The notes under the pieces were generated by a model, which was given only the letters and a program-made list of their open reading frames with translations, made no database searches and was not told the DNA's origin. A stretch of 64,000 nt of DNA from assembly GCA_944472155.2 (NCBI GenBank), contig OX235271.1, positions 95,307,256 to 95,371,255 of the forward strand, given 5' to 3'. Below, in pieces: positions 1-11,240 of this stretch (position 1 is the stretch's first letter; each line of letters starts with the position of its first letter). This DNA comes from Trichobilharzia szidati (lineage: Eukaryota > Platyhelminthes > Trematoda > Strigeidida > Schistosomatidae). The translations under genes were made by a program, and so were the position numbers.

Positions 1-3000
1 CAAAACAACATGGTTGGGAAATACAACATAATAGACACCTAATGGGTCGTATCGAAACAGTATGAAGACTTAACAACACAATAGGGCATACGATTAAATT
101 AAATGAGGTGTGTTTCTGAATTGATGTCACTAAAAATACCAATAGAGAAATCGAAAATAAGGGCAATGACAGGCTTGATGACAATAAGTATGATCTGGGA
201 CACAAATTAAGTTTGGTTTTGCAATGAGAGGAAAAGCTTAGTAGCTGTGCAAAAGCGAATACTCACATGTACTTAGAAAGTGGTGGCAGCAACATTCAAC
301 TATCTAAGCCTATATATGTGCAGTAAGTTTAACTCCATGATAACTATGCACTTAACTAATTAACAGCAAGTTCCGTTAGTGTTAAAACGGCTGATACCCG
401 TAGGAAATTGAAATTGTAAAAGACATGTACAGATACCAAGGAAACTATATTGTTTTCCACGCTAATCTCTAGTGAATATTTTTCACTGAGAGGTCTGGAC
501 AGGAATCTAAACAAATGTCATTGCACTTCTCGAGGACAGAATAAATAATGATGTTCGAGCAAAAGGGAGTCCAAAGGAAATAAATGGGGGTAAATAAGTA
601 AAGCTTTTCAGAAGTGGGGTTCATACATCTCTACCTGGGCAAACGAAACTCAGTCATATCACAAAGAGTCTCCAACTACTGACTCTCAGCGTCCTCAAGA
701 CAGAAATGAAGCAATTAATACAACTCTATGTATTTCAAACCAGTGGTTGATGACTTCATTTAATGACGTCATTTTCAGTTTTGTCACCCATACTCCTTTT
801 ATAAACATATCCTAAATGATCCGACAATGGTAGTCGATTAAGAAGGTGGTTAGGCCTGAGAAGCACGTCCCACGTATCTGAATCGACGACGGTTTACAAC
901 TACATGTGTAGAGTAAAATTCTCATTACCTGAAAAAACACTTAAACTCTACCTAATGTAAACAATAAAGCGAAAAAGCCTACGATGAAAAACGTAATCTT
1001 CTGACTACTGCAACTTTCAGAGAATATCCTACAACCATTAAGCGGAAGACAAATTCGCGTGAAGTATATATACGATTTTTATGGATAGCTGGAAATCAGA
1101 CTATTTCCAAAAATGACTCAGTAGGAAGTGCAAAAGTAGAACTCAACTACTTGTCATTTCATGTGTAGGCTACGATCCTAGTGACCCATGGATAGAGTCA
1201 GTCAGTAGGTCTTCACAGACGAATGCTAAACAAGATTTCTGTATCCATCGTCAACATCCAGTTTGACAGTGGGATTTAATAATGACACAGACAAATATTC
1301 TACACTAAGAAATTCAGATGAATGGCATTCAATGGGTAACGACTTCTAAACAACAAACTGCAGTGTCGACGTTAACCACGCCTTACGAATATTCAACGAT
1401 ATGCGGAAAAAAATTAGAGTCAGGAATATAAGAGAATCTGAGAACACAAGGATCTATATCCATCCGCTTCGCAATCTTGCTAATTTTATTGCTCCTTAGT
1501 CCATATTAATCTCTCAACGTCATCCGTAAGGTCAGTTAAGGTGGCTCCAATAGCTTAATCTCACCAAATGATCCATAGAATTCATCTTTCGATAACTCCT
1601 AGATGAGCGACAGACTTTTGTACTGCATTGTACGTCAGTATTTAAGTTGTTTTCTAGTCACGATACGTTTGAAAGGCATTGAAAGTCAAAATTTGAGTTT
1701 ATTTTAAACTGTGAATTAAAAAATCACACATTAACCTAATAAAATGGATAATTTATACCTGCGAATGCTTCTGAGAGACTTTATCTCAGCATCTGGGTGA
1801 AAAATTCCAAAACCCGCGGTTTCTATAACCTTCAGCTCAATATAGTTTTAGCTTAAGTTAAATATGCATACTATGGATAAAGAAAATTGTAAGATTTCCC
1901 TCTCCTCCTTCTCGAGTGAATTCAGTGCACTTAATTATAGTCAATTTATAAGTATTATAATTACACAGAGGTCATTCCATGACCAATAAACCATAATAAT
2001 CTCTCTTGACTTCGATTGTTATTAAAAAAGAGAATGTTGTTCAAAAACCAACAGAAAACTACAAAACTAGTGATTATTTAGAGCATTGCCAAGGAATGAT
2101 CCGATCAGTGTTAATACATCATAAAATCCTATACATATACAATGAACCCACGATATGCACTGATAATTTCTCAAGATAAGCTGGAAAATTAACTCCATTG
2201 TGTTAGACATTACTTCACTGTTTTCTAGTTAACAGCTAGACTACTTCAAAATTAGGTGTCTTTTTCCGAGTAATATTAGCGTCTCTTTACTTTTTATTCT
2301 TCATGGTCGATGAAGTCACGAATCCGTCCAATGCAAATACTATAGCACTTGCCACAGACTTGTTAGAGCCTGGTGTCTCAGAAGGAGGAATACTTGTGCG
2401 TACTGATCACCATAGTTTTGCATTAACCAAAAATGTGAATCTGTTCTACGAGAAGAACAGGAAAATCTATTTTGGCAACCCAATATTTTAGCATAATGTG
2501 AAAAATGGTTTTCTGTTTGCTTCCGCCCCTCAATTTACTGCTATCCCGTCCATGTTTTCTCCCGAATTCCCACTAAGATGCGATCTAGTGAACCCGGTGA
2601 AACTCGCTACACATTTCACATAGGGAACTTGTTCTAAATCGTCAGATCTATGTTCAACAATAAACCTTAACAATCCTAGCTCTTTATCAAATTACTACTG
2701 GTTTCCTTCATTATATCAAAACGTCAGGCAGGCGCACATTTCTCGTCCAGAAAGTAACACTGGTTTCGCTACCAGAATAAGTTATTATCATTTCCTGCGT
2801 TTTATCAATTTGATGTCTCCTCAAATCGGACATTTTGTTAACTACGGCCAACTCAAAGTTTGTTCCACAGACATTTACGTCTGAAAAGTTGACTTGACGT
2901 TTAGCGAATCCAGATTATGTATGGTGATCTTAATCGGATTTCCATTTGAGAAACTTCAGCTGGCTTACACATTACATGTATTGATTTATACATTACATTT

Positions 3001-3150
3001 ATTTGATATAGAACTGTATTCCACCACGGTGCCCAAATTCTATTTTTACACAAATATAGTGAACTCGTCATAGTCTCTTAATAGCGTCACTATGGCAAAC
3101 TTGTGCTTGACAAGCATCTATCTTCCCGGATATCAAAAGCATGAAATCAA
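1..3150. other. No recognisable gene or repeat
   Basis: AT-rich sequence with stops in all frames. The only open frame of note is a 62-codon run at 2303-2491 (+). It has no domain I recognise and no supporting splice or promoter signals, so I treat it as chance. No tRNA-like head, hammerhead core, reverse-transcriptase motif or long inverted repeat was seen. Confidence 0.5.
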
Positions 3151-3158
3151 CCATCCTT

Positions 3159-3650
3159 TCAAATAATCAGGTCGCTATCCAGCAAGAAATCGATGTGGAG
3201 AAGATAACAAAAGATAGTGAAGTAATCGACCATGACGAGTATGTAGCGATTACCACGTCTCGACGCCGGGACATCTATCCCAACTCGGTGGTTGGGGGCT
3301 TCGGTTAGCATGAGAACTAATGATGCTCGGGAAGTCGGTTTGGGCTGCCTAATCTGTGCACATGTAGCGCAATCGCGGCAGATCTCAGTGACGTCGTGTT
3401 GAAGAAGCGACCAACAAAAGTGTTGACGGAGAGTGCGTTCGGTTTTTTGTTGACTAGCATGAGCAAGTTGGTGGTGCACGAGTTGAACCACCTCCGTAAA
3501 TTTCAAACGTGGAACGAGAAGGCGAGGCGACGAAGATAATTTCGCTATATACGAGATACCGTCAATCAATCGTGACACACCCCACTTACCACAGATGCAT
3601 CGTGGTATGTCAGATAAACTCTTCTTTATTTGATGGTTTATCGTCCCCAT
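3159..3650 (-). pseudogene. Gypsy integrase N-terminus (HHCC plus start of core)
   Basis: A 163-codon minus-strand frame. Residues around 55-100 hold the integrase zinc-binding His-His-Cys-Cys domain (VHHQLAHAS ... CRDCATCAQ). The catalytic core then begins (RVGIDVPAS, YILVMVDYFT). Homology ends there, before the second Asp and the Glu, so the integrase is truncated. It would insert the cDNA into chromosomes if intact. Confidence 0.85.
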
Positions 3651-3654
3651 GAAG

Positions 3655-4631
3655 CTATTGCAAGTATACAGGTTGGATATCTACGTCAGCCGCCTGCAGT
3701 GCGGCCAGATCAACATCTGTGCCTGCATTAAGTATAGCATTTACCCTTGAAACACAATTTAGCAATCGAGAGAACTCATTGGCGTCAGCATGCCGGGAAC
3801 CTGGGCGGTACTCGCAGGTGAAATCAAATTCTTGCAAACGTTCTTGCCAACGAGCCACCTGACCTTCTGGCTCATGGAATGTCCGGAGCCATTGTAGTGC
3901 ACAGTAGTCAGTGCGTACTCGAAATGAGTGCTCAAGGAGATGATGTCGAAAGTGCTTGATGCCGTAAAACAATCTAACTTGACCTTAACTAGTTTTCGTA
4001 TCCACGAACAAATTTCTTTCTTGTTATAAAACCACGATAATACTCCTGAAAAAATGGAATAAATATATCAATGATCTCAACATAATACATCAATAAACTT
4101 TAAGTCAAGGATGCTGTTCACAACAAAGTTATATAGGAGAGTTGACTACGAGCTTTTTTCCCCAGATATTTGTATTACATTAATCCGATGTCTAGGTTTT
4201 TGGTTAATGCGAAGACAATATTTCTATATCTCTTTATGTGTTACACAAACAGACTAGCAGACTGTTCCGACTGACTCTAATGTCGGAAAGAACAACCAAA
4301 CTGTAAATTCACCACACAAAAAAATATGTGTAATTTAAATAATAAATTATCCATGCCTGTACAATTGGTATATTCCTGCATAAACAGGAATAAATATATA
4401 TTATTTCCTTGTTAAAATGAACGAGGTTAAGCATCTCCCTTCGTGTAGCCGAATACGTGTTTCACGTTTGTCTAGCTTTAGTCCGGCATACGCAATAACG
4501 CGTTCTCGACCATCAGTTGCCACTTGGAAGAGGACGGCCCCAATAGCATTAGCGCTTGCATCCACGTCCAATATAAAAGGACCAGGTGATGGGGACATGT
4601 CTAGAAACGCAAGGATAGGAGTTGACGTCAA
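3655..4631 (-). pseudogene. Gypsy RNase H domain, split by an insertion
   Basis: The N-terminal half (4631-4401) carries FILDVDASANAIGAVLFQ, the RNase H start with its first Asp. The C-terminal half resumes at about 3965 with FYGIKHFRHHLLEHSF and RTDYCALQWL. In Gypsy elements these halves are contiguous. A 443-bp foreign segment (3970-4412) separates them and the reading frame also shifts around 4450. The normal role is degrading RNA in the RNA/DNA hybrid. Confidence 0.85.
3970..4412. mobile_element. 443-bp insertion in RNase H with 5-bp candidate target duplication
   Basis: TAAAA occurs at 3965-3969 and again at 4413-4417, exactly at the two ends of the interruption of the RNase H homology. 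The insert is AT-rich and non-coding. At its right end it carries an imperfect palindrome (AACAGGAATAAATATATA... TTATTTCCTTGTT). No tRNA-like head or ribozyme core was seen. Its family is unknown; no second copy was found in this window. Confidence 0.5.
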
Positions 4632-4792
4632 GTTTTTCTTTAACTCAACGAACGCACATTAGGACTCATTAGTCCATAAGAATTCACAGCCTTTTTCTGT
4701 CAGCCGATGCAGAGGCGAGGTAAGGGTAACAAATCCAGGAGCGATGCCAAACATAGGTGGCTATGAACGTCTTTACAAGATTGGGGTGAAGG

Positions 4793-5491
4793 TCATTCTG
4801 CGATAAGACGTGTTTTCTCTGGGTCTGTCTGTATGCCATTTAGTGAGATTCGGTGACCCAAAGATGTGATTTCTCTCTGTAGAAAGGAGCACTTAGGAGG
4901 CTTCAACCTAAAACCGTTTGTACTTAAACTCGCAGAGACAACCCGGAGGTTATCAGTATGGTCCTCTAGGGACCTTCCATATACAATATTATCGTCAAGA
5001 TAGATTAGACACCTATGTGGGACCAACCTGTCAAAGACTACATGCATCAAGCGCTGAGATGTGGCGGGAGTATTACATAGCCCGAAGGGCATTATTCGGA
5101 ATTTGTATAGACCACTTAAGAGTATAAAAGCATTCTCCGGACAATCGTCCGAGTACGCTTCTACTTTCCAGTGCCCGGATGCCAGATCTAACGCAGAGAA
5201 CCATTGCGAAGCAGCAAGTGCATCGAGAGTTGCATCGATGAGTGGGATAGGGAAAGCGCCACGTCTGGTCACGGAGTTGAGTTTGCGATAATCAATACAC
5301 ACTCGAAGAGAGCTGTCCCACGAAGAATAGGAGAATACAATGATACTTTTGTCCAACATATCTTGAATTAGAGCATTCAACTGAGGCTGATAGTGTATGG
5401 ATTGGTTGGCGAACAGACGGATGACCGCCCGAGTCAATACGGTGTTGGACAACATCGGTGCGACCCGCGTTATCCCCGTCATCACACACAT
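4793..5491 (-). pseudogene. Gypsy reverse transcriptase domain
   Basis: A 232-codon uninterrupted minus-strand frame carries the Ty3/Gypsy RT fingers and palm. In order: YRKLNSVT, ALDLASGHWKVEA (motif A aspartate), MPFGLCNTPATSQRLM (motif B) and CLIYLDDNIVYG. The catalytic YLDD lies at about 4991-5002. It continues to the thumb (KCSFLQREITSLGHRIS). The catalytic residues are all present, but the upstream frame and the downstream RNase H are broken. The frame probably survives by chance or youth rather than by function. The protein would copy the element RNA into DNA in a virus-like particle. Confidence 0.9.
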
Positions 5492-5639
5492 CGATATATT
5501 TCTCAGTTCACTTTAGCATTTACCCTCGAATGAGGGCAAGGGCGGATGGGCTGACAAAAATTCGATTAAGGATAGAGGACACAGGTAAACTTGACTCAGA
5601 GGACGTCGGTTGCTGAGAGCTATATGAAGGCGTGGAGAC

Positions 5640-5940
5640 GGAATCAATGGTAACCTGGGAACGGGCGATGTCTATAAGGGCGGAGTATGACGTCAGAAAA
5701 TTTACACTTATGATCAGGTCTCACGTAATCTGGGCTCAGATGACGGACATTAAGATCTTCAAGGTTCAACTGTAAGTATGTATCAGGTCGGGCTTCTAAT
5801 TTAGCACCATTAGCTTCCGTCAAAATGTTGTGAGAGGCAACTGGCGGTGAGTACTGGGGCAAGCGTCGGAGGAATTAAGTCCTTACGAGCGACACCGACG
5901 CACCAGTTTCCAAGAGCACTTTAGATGGCACTCCATTAAT
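5640..5940 (-). pseudogene. Aspartic protease remnant, active-site Asp replaced
   Basis: Minus-strand sequence near 5905-5925 reads LLETGASVSLV, which aligns with the retroviral-type protease motif DTGAS. The catalytic aspartate is read as Glu. A frameshift follows, after which the flap-side region continues as HNILTEANGAKLEARPDTYL within the 72-codon frame 5862-5644. The protease would release Gag and Pol products in a live element. Glu in place of Asp and the shifted frame make this copy inactive. Confidence 0.6.
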
Positions 5941-5990
5941 GCGTCCTCATAACATTAGTGGTTGCTGACTACAGGAATATGTAGATAATT

Positions 5991-6640
5991 TTAAAAATGG
6001 GGACAAAATGAGGTTCGCTGGCGATTCTGACAATAGCAGCAGAGACTGGTGGCGATGTCTCCACTCTGGCGCTGCTGGGTTCTCGGACGGTCACGATGGG
6101 CTGGGGTAAGAGCAGCTGCAGTTGACGCTGTTAGCACTGGACATAGCGACCCACTGGATGTGGACGCACAGTCTCTCTCAGCGTCCATGAAACGAAGTAT
6201 GACTAACCGCAATTCCGGTGTGCTGGTTGGGAGGTGACGTGGCAAATCTGTATGGAGATCCCCAGGCAACACCCCTCCGACAAACCGTGTGCATAATAAG
6301 AAGTATTTGCTGTTTGAATCCCCGCAATTGTCCACTCTAGATACCAATAACTGGAGGGCGCGTGGATATTCCAGGGGACTTTCTCCTGGCAGTTGTCGGT
6401 CTCCGAGAAGCTGTAGCAAGGCATACTGAGAGCCCGGCTTCATGTCGAGGCCCTGGTCGAGAATCCGCCAGCTCGTTCTCCCACTCTGGTGCTGCTGGTT
6501 TCAGCAGCACCAGAGTGGGAGAAAACGTTCTCAGGTAGGGCGTTGAGGATGTGAATGAAGTGGTGCACTGACGGGGTAATACTGAGAAACGCCTGCATTA
6601 GTTTTTTCTAATGTGTGTAATCTGACAACAAACGCAGCAC
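5991..6640 (-). pseudogene. gag: gag-like region of the minus-strand Gypsy element
   Basis: A 150-codon open frame (6443-5991) reads MKPGSQYALLQLLGDRQL near its start, and capsid-like coding continues upstream in another frame to about 6640 (LPENVF). A Cys-rich tail (CCYC...C) at the 3' end may be a decayed zinc knuckle, but the spacing is not canonical. In a live element Gag packages the RNA. Here the frame is shifted near 6440 and a 44-nt foldback lies at 6478-6521, so no functional product is expected. Confidence 0.65.
6478..6521. repeat. Perfect 20-bp-arm hairpin inside gag remnant
   Basis: Left arm 6478-6497 and right arm 6502-6521 are exact reverse complements, with a 4-nt loop GTTT. 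The arm begins CTCCCACTCTGG. It falls in Gag-coding sequence where a palindrome has no obvious purpose. A related CTCTGGCGCTGCTGGGTTC occurs at 6063-6081, so local foldback duplication is the likeliest origin. Confidence 0.85.
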
Positions 6641-7026
6641 TGGTGGGCGGAAAAGCGGCGGTACATTTGGCAAGACGGATACACCATCCTCAAGGAACAT
6701 CTTGAGAAGATTATCACCAGATAAATTTCCATGCTGTGTACAGATAAAACACCTCAGACATCACTTTGCACTGCGCAATAGCAGCATCCAGAGCCAAAGA
6801 AGGAAAAAGACGAAAAAGGAGTGAGAGAGGTGTATTTGAACTAAGCAAAACTCGAATTAAGCGGGTACAGAGTTAATTGTCATCACTTATAACCAGCCCA
6901 GATAAATGGTCCTTTTCTTGCTCCAGTAGAGTTGCGCCAGAGTTTCTTTCTGAAAGAGGGGAGAAAGGAAACTTATTTAGTGACACTATGCTGGTTTTTG
7001 AAAAACGACATTATTTACAGCGACGT
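6641..7026. other. No recognisable feature
   Basis: Sequence between the Gypsy gag remnant and the PLE terminal fragment. It could contain the element's leader or LTR, but I could not match it to a second copy. A 62-codon frame at 6877-7065 (+) has no recognised content. Confidence 0.4.
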
Positions 7027-7134
7027 TTATTCATTTTGATAAGGTCACAAGGTGTTATACAGTAGTATTTACTGGTGATGTTTCGAGCACAATTTATTGC
7101 CTATAATCACATGAAGGTACTCATACGACTTCCT
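7027..7134 (-). repeat. Penelope-like terminal repeat fragment (family PLE-A)
   Basis: The plus strand reads TTCATTTTGATAAGGTCACA ... TTTCGAGCACAATTTATTGC ... CGACTTCCT, which is the reverse complement of the PLE-A 3' terminal segment also seen at 11120-11236 and 49745-49900. It is a diverged, isolated fragment with no coding sequence attached. Confidence 0.75.
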
Positions 7135-7264
7135 TGCGTCGTTCATATGCATGAGTGAATATTGATTGGACATAAGAATAAGATCACGCATGTCTTATAT
7201 CGATTGGATTCTACGTCGAATACAGTGGTACGGTTGATCACTAACGGAATGGAGGTAAATCGAC

Positions 7265-8130
7265 CTAGGGCTCATGAGGAACTAAGTACGCTACAAATAC
7301 AGAAGAACAGATTACGGTTGAACATTTACGGAACTTTGGCCTGGTGAGAGAAAGATGAAGGTTATTTCGCGGTTTCACCTGTGTCACTACGCCATGCGAT
7401 GATAATAGAATCCCACCAGCTAGAACATACAGGGGTAGCCAAGACAACCAACCTCTTGAGACGACGTATATACTGGCCAGGTATCAGAGGTGTTGCAAAA
7501 TATGTGCTGCCATGTCCACTGTGTTAGCTGATCAAAGGAGATCAGTACATACGACAGTTTCTGTTGTCGATTCTAGTACATGTAATTGCACCTTTCCTGC
7601 AGATATCCAGCTGGAAGCAGTGCCTCCTGGTGATGACGGACCACGCTACACAACTGGTAGATGCTGTCGCCACCCTGGACCAACGCGTAAAACGGTGACT
7701 GACGCAGTAGTTCGAAATTTCTTTGCAGACGATGGTGTACCAAAGACAATAGTGACAGATGAGGATTCTTGTTTGAAAGTGAAGAATTCATATCCAGTTC
7801 GCAATAGCTAGATATCAGGAAGATCAGAAAGATACCATATCATTCACAGACGAATTGACTGACAGACAGAAATAGCTGTACGCTGAGGGATTGGCTGCCA
7901 TTAAAGGGAGTTAACTCTGAAGCAGAGGATATAGTAATTTTGCCCCGATCCCTTTCATACCATCAAATGAGGAGATAAACGGAAACTGGTTAACGTCAAC
8001 CAGCTTCAGAAGTGGAAACAGTGGGATGAGGAAATCAGGTCCAAGTCACGATAAGAACGGATGGAACGGAGAAGGTCAGAGAGGCTTCGGTGGAAACCGT
8101 TTGACAAGAGGACGAGTGCTACTGACGAGA
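7265..8130 (+). pseudogene. Second Ty3/Gypsy integrase remnant, plus strand
   Basis: The frame shifts several times, but the domain order is clear. First comes the zinc-binding segment at about 7415-7520 (HTGVAKTTNLLRRRIYWPGI, then CPLC). Next is the catalytic core at about 7610-7765 (CLLVMTDHAT with the first Asp, NFFADDGVPKTIVTDED with the second). A C-terminal segment near 7980-8010 (GDKRKLVNVNQLQKW) matches the usual Gypsy integrase tail. It lies on the opposite strand to the element at 3159-6640 and is too different to be its displaced half. No RT was found upstream, so it is 5'-truncated. Confidence 0.8.
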
Positions 8131-8139
8131 TTTGTAAGT

Positions 8140-8795
8140 AGTGTGCATGCAGATACATAAATATGTATATCAGCTGCGAGAATGTCGAATGGCGGAGAGG
8201 TGGACTTAATGAACGATGCCTGTAAAGCAACATAGAAAACATAGAAGGAAGATAAGAAGACGCAACACGGGAGATATGTGCAAATTGTGAATCTAATAGA
8301 TAGTAGATATAATTTGCCTATATCTGTGCATCAAGTTGCAATAAATAATTCCGTTGCCATGTACGCATGTCTTCTGCCACTACATATTCTATTAGGAGAC
8401 CATAGTGAAGCTGAAATTAACTAGATGATATCTTATTGCCTTGGTGCCCTTTTGCGAATTCGTGTGTACTTAACATTGGTTCTCTCCTGATCACACTGTA
8501 TTCCCCTTTATCCTTTCTGATTTCATTTGAACTAAATTGTGTTAGCGGATTGTGTTCGTTGTGTTTTTTAAAATATTATAATACCATGACTATTTGTATT
8601 TCAAAAACTTATGCGTACTTTGTATCCCCATTACCCGAAGTTTATATATACCTCTTGATAATCAGTGTTCGGTTGATTCACCCTAACTCATACCTGTTGA
8701 TACATGCTCCTCCACCATTTCTGCATATTACTGCTGCTACAGTACGTAAAATTCTTATCTATAGTCCAAGGTCCGATTTAAGAGAATAAAAGTTT
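8140..8795. other. Unassigned stretch with a hydrophobic 117-codon frame
   Basis: Between the Gypsy integrase tail and the LINE start. A plus-strand frame at 8436-8789 encodes hydrophobic stretches, but its composition matches T-rich non-coding DNA. It could be Gypsy 3' sequence or LINE leader. I see no motif. Confidence 0.4.
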
Positions 8796-8799
8796 TTAA

Positions 8800-9204
8800 A
8801 TGGTTTGTATAAGGACGACACTGAGCTCTGCGGAATATGATGAAAATGTGCTATTACTGTCGCATGTATTAGCTACAGACAAGAACTGCAGCATGAGAAT
8901 GAGACCTGATATGCCATGGTCAGACAGGCGAGTGGTGGGGGATTCACCGAAAATAATGCCATCAAACTGCATAGTCATATATGGTGTTCCGGAGCTGGAA
9001 ACTGGCATTAAATGTGAGGAACGCAAGCACGGTGTACGGCGATTGAGATGGCTCTCATCTCGTATGGCTCTTGCTGCTGCTAGGTCAATCCCGACTTGCA
9101 GACTATCTTTTCTGGCGTATATCACCGCAGCTACCAGCTGTCGAATTCTATTCCCAGAGGCAGTTGGCTCCAGTACTTCAACAGTGGTATGGGACCAAGA
9201 GTAA
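8800..9204 (+). pseudogene. LINE ORF1-like region
   Basis: A 134-codon frame opens with MVCIRTTLSSAEYDENVLLL and contains NCIVIYGVPE, a motif resembling the 'I.I.GLPE/GVPE' segment found in many LINE ORF1 proteins. ORF1 products are RNA-binding chaperones of the retrotransposition particle. Homology is lost after about codon 70, where the frame probably shifts. Confidence 0.5.
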
Positions 9205-9515
9205 AGTTGATAGGTATATGCGATGCTGCGAAAGCCTACTTCATACCCTTAGGAGGTCAGACTGATCAAGAGATATACCTGAAACTCAGGAGGAAATGTA
9301 ACACGAGGCTCAGAAGTGACAGGAGGTCATTTCAGGCAAAAACTGAGAGAAAACTCCTGACAAACCTCAGAAAGCCGGTACCAATTTATGTTGGAGAGAA
9401 GACCTACCAGCTATGGGGCAAGCATCTAAGGGGAATCAAACGGCCGATACTCACCAGTTTGGAAATGGATGAAACATTCGATTCGGCTTTTTCAACAGCT
9501 AAACAGCATTGTTAG
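9096..9515 (+). pseudogene. LINE linker upstream of the reverse transcriptase
   Basis: A 139-codon frame with KLRRKCNTRLRSDRRSF in the middle, the basic segment usually found between endonuclease and RT in CR1-like LINEs. Neither endonuclease catalytic motifs nor a zinc finger were recognised. The assignment rests on position and this basic block. Confidence 0.45.
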
Positions 9516-9659
9516 TATTACCAGTATAAGCCAAAAGGATTGCACTGTTAAATTACTATTAGAAAACCCAACGAGTATACTCCAAACAAACCCCACAACG
9601 GTAATAAGGAAGTTGTGGAAAGTCCTCAGTAAATGACAACTTTCGACCATCCGTTTTGA

Positions 9660-10940
9660 AACAGTGTGATCAGGCTGTCTGTAAGCCCTTATGCGACCTA
9701 TTCCAACACTCCATGAGTTCGGGGAAACTGCCAGATATCTGGAAGACTCACACTTTCTCTTATCTTCAAGCGTGGAGATCGGTGAAATGCCACGAGTTAC
9801 AGACTGGTTGCGTTACTTTAGTGGCTTAAAAGCATTGGAACGTCCGATTGATGATCACATTAGGCAACTCGTAGACAGGACTAACACACTGCATGAAGCA
9901 CAGGATGGTTTAAGGAGAGGTAGATCCAGTGTGACATATCTACTGTCAGCTTGGAATGACTGGGAATAGTATTGGGATCTGAATGTATCAGAACACTTGA
10001 AATTCCTCAACTTCGCGAAGGCGTCTGACACACTTCAGCATTACCTTCTCCCACACAAAATAAGTCAGGCAGACACTGATGGCCGACTTCTGTCATGGTT
10101 TGACGACTATCTAAATTAGACGAAATTCTCCACCAAGGTCAGTCGTGTCTCATCACCCTGGCACAGTTCGGGATCATGAATAACACACGGCTATGTCCTA
10201 GGGCCACTGCCGCTTTTGATTTTCATCAGTGACCTGCCATGTCGTCTCAACTGCCCGACTCTTTATGTTGACGTCGTGAAGATCTGGAGAGCAACAAAGT
10301 GCTCGAAAGACTCTGATAGCCTATAAGCAGACCTGAAGCTCAAGGAAATGGTATGACTTTCAACCAGAAAAAAAGCAAAGTAGTGTAGCTACGCACCTGT
10401 AGGCTGCAGAATGTACGTTACTGTCTATCTAACGTCAGAAGGCGAGTAAATTCTAGCTCTAACGGAATAAATGGACACAAGCGTGAATTACACGGGCAAC
10501 ATAGCAAGAGCATATGTGGTTATACACTTTAGTTATAGACAACTTGGTATGCTCACTTCTGAGCTTTTCCTAAGGATGCACAAAACACATGTAAGACCAT
10601 ACCTTGAAGCGCACAATTTCATTGCTCCCCTCTTACTCAAGAGAGACACTGACTCTTTGGAAAGAGTACCAAGACGGGCGATAAAATATGTGAAATTTCT
10701 CCGAAATAAACCATACAATGTATGGCTGAAGAAATTAAGTCTTTTCACACCTAGCTACTGCCGGCTTGTGGATGACTTAATTGCTGCCTTCCTCGGGGAG
10801 ATCCGAAATGGATAGCTCACTAGACAGCAAAGACTTGAGTGTGCTCCCATTTCTTCTCACTTAGAGTTTGCCGCCCCTGGAACATTCTGCCAGCAGTTGT
10901 GGCTACTGTATCGTCTGTGAAAAGCTTTAGGAGGATATAA
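9660..10940 (+). pseudogene. CR1-like reverse transcriptase, catalytic box lost
   Basis: In order: SGKLPDIWKTHTF (about 9717-9755); LERPIDDHIRQLVDRTNTLHE and the GLRRGRSSVTYLLSAWNDWE block (to 9969); a palm region near 10090-10290 (LLSWFDDYL, VLGPLPLLIFISDLP); then LYVDVVKIWRA where YADD is expected, so the second catalytic Asp is gone. The thumb follows in the 114-codon frame at 10471-10815 (MHKTHVRPYLEAHNF, LERVPRRAIKYV). The tail WNILPAVVATVSSVKSF is at about 10880-10935. Multiple in-frame stops make it dead. Confidence 0.85.
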
Positions 10941-11240
10941 GAATAAAACTTGGGCACTGTGGTAGAGTGTAATTCCATTATGGGTTAATTTTATTTTGAT
11001 AAAGTCTCACAGTGTTATACAGTAATATTTACTGATGACGTTTCGAGCACAATTTATTGCTCATAATTATATCAAGGTAATCACACGACTTCCTAACAAT
11101 GGAACTATATAAATGAATTTAGGAAGTCGTGTGATTACCTTGATATGTTTATGAGCAATAAATTGTGCTCGAAACGTCATCAGTAAATATTACTGTATAA
11201 CACTGTGAGACTTTATCAAAATAAAATTTACCCATAATGG
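10936..11240. mobile_element. PLE-A terminal inverted dimer nested in the LINE, with 13-bp TSD
   Basis: AGCTTTAGGAGGA stands at 10923-10935 and again at 11241-11253, duplicating LINE codons for SFRR. Between them the left arm (minus orientation, about 10936-11097) and right arm (plus, about 11112-11240) are two copies of the PLE-A 3' terminal segment facing each other. The shared core runs from the CGACTTCCTAA end to the TTTACCCATAATGG end. The left arm keeps about 38 nt more of the 3' tail (ACTCTACCACAGTG... when read on its own strand). Deleting the insert and one TSD restores the LINE tail, so this is a real nested insertion. Confidence 0.9.

Larger units (their letters stand above)
3159..6640 (-). 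mobile_element. Ty3/Gypsy LTR retrotransposon remnant, minus strand
   Basis: Reading leftward on the minus strand the order is gag, protease, reverse transcriptase, RNase H, integrase, which is the Ty3/Gypsy order (integrase after RNase H). All domains are recognisable, but the frame is broken between gag and protease, inside protease, between protease and RT, and inside RNase H. The integrase stops just after its first catalytic region. No flanking LTR pair was found, so this is an internal, 3'-truncated fossil. RT motifs (LDLASGHW, FGLCNTPAT, YLDD) support a Gypsy assignment. The schistosome lineage (Saci-like, Boudicca-like or other) cannot be settled by eye. Confidence 0.9.

Noticed and set aside
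4417..5291. Plus-strand frames within the Gypsy RT region
   Set aside because: Shadows of the minus-strand RT and RNase H coding.
8436..8789. 117-codon hydrophobic frame as a membrane protein
   Set aside because: T-rich DNA gives Phe/Leu/Ile/Ser-rich translations by chance. It lies between two transposon remnants and shows no topology or motif.
11035..11060. CTGATGACGTTTCGAGC on the plus strand as a hammerhead core
   Set aside because: CTGATGA is present, but no GAAA follows at stem II distance on that strand. The sequence is the antisense of the PLE-A GAAACGTC end.
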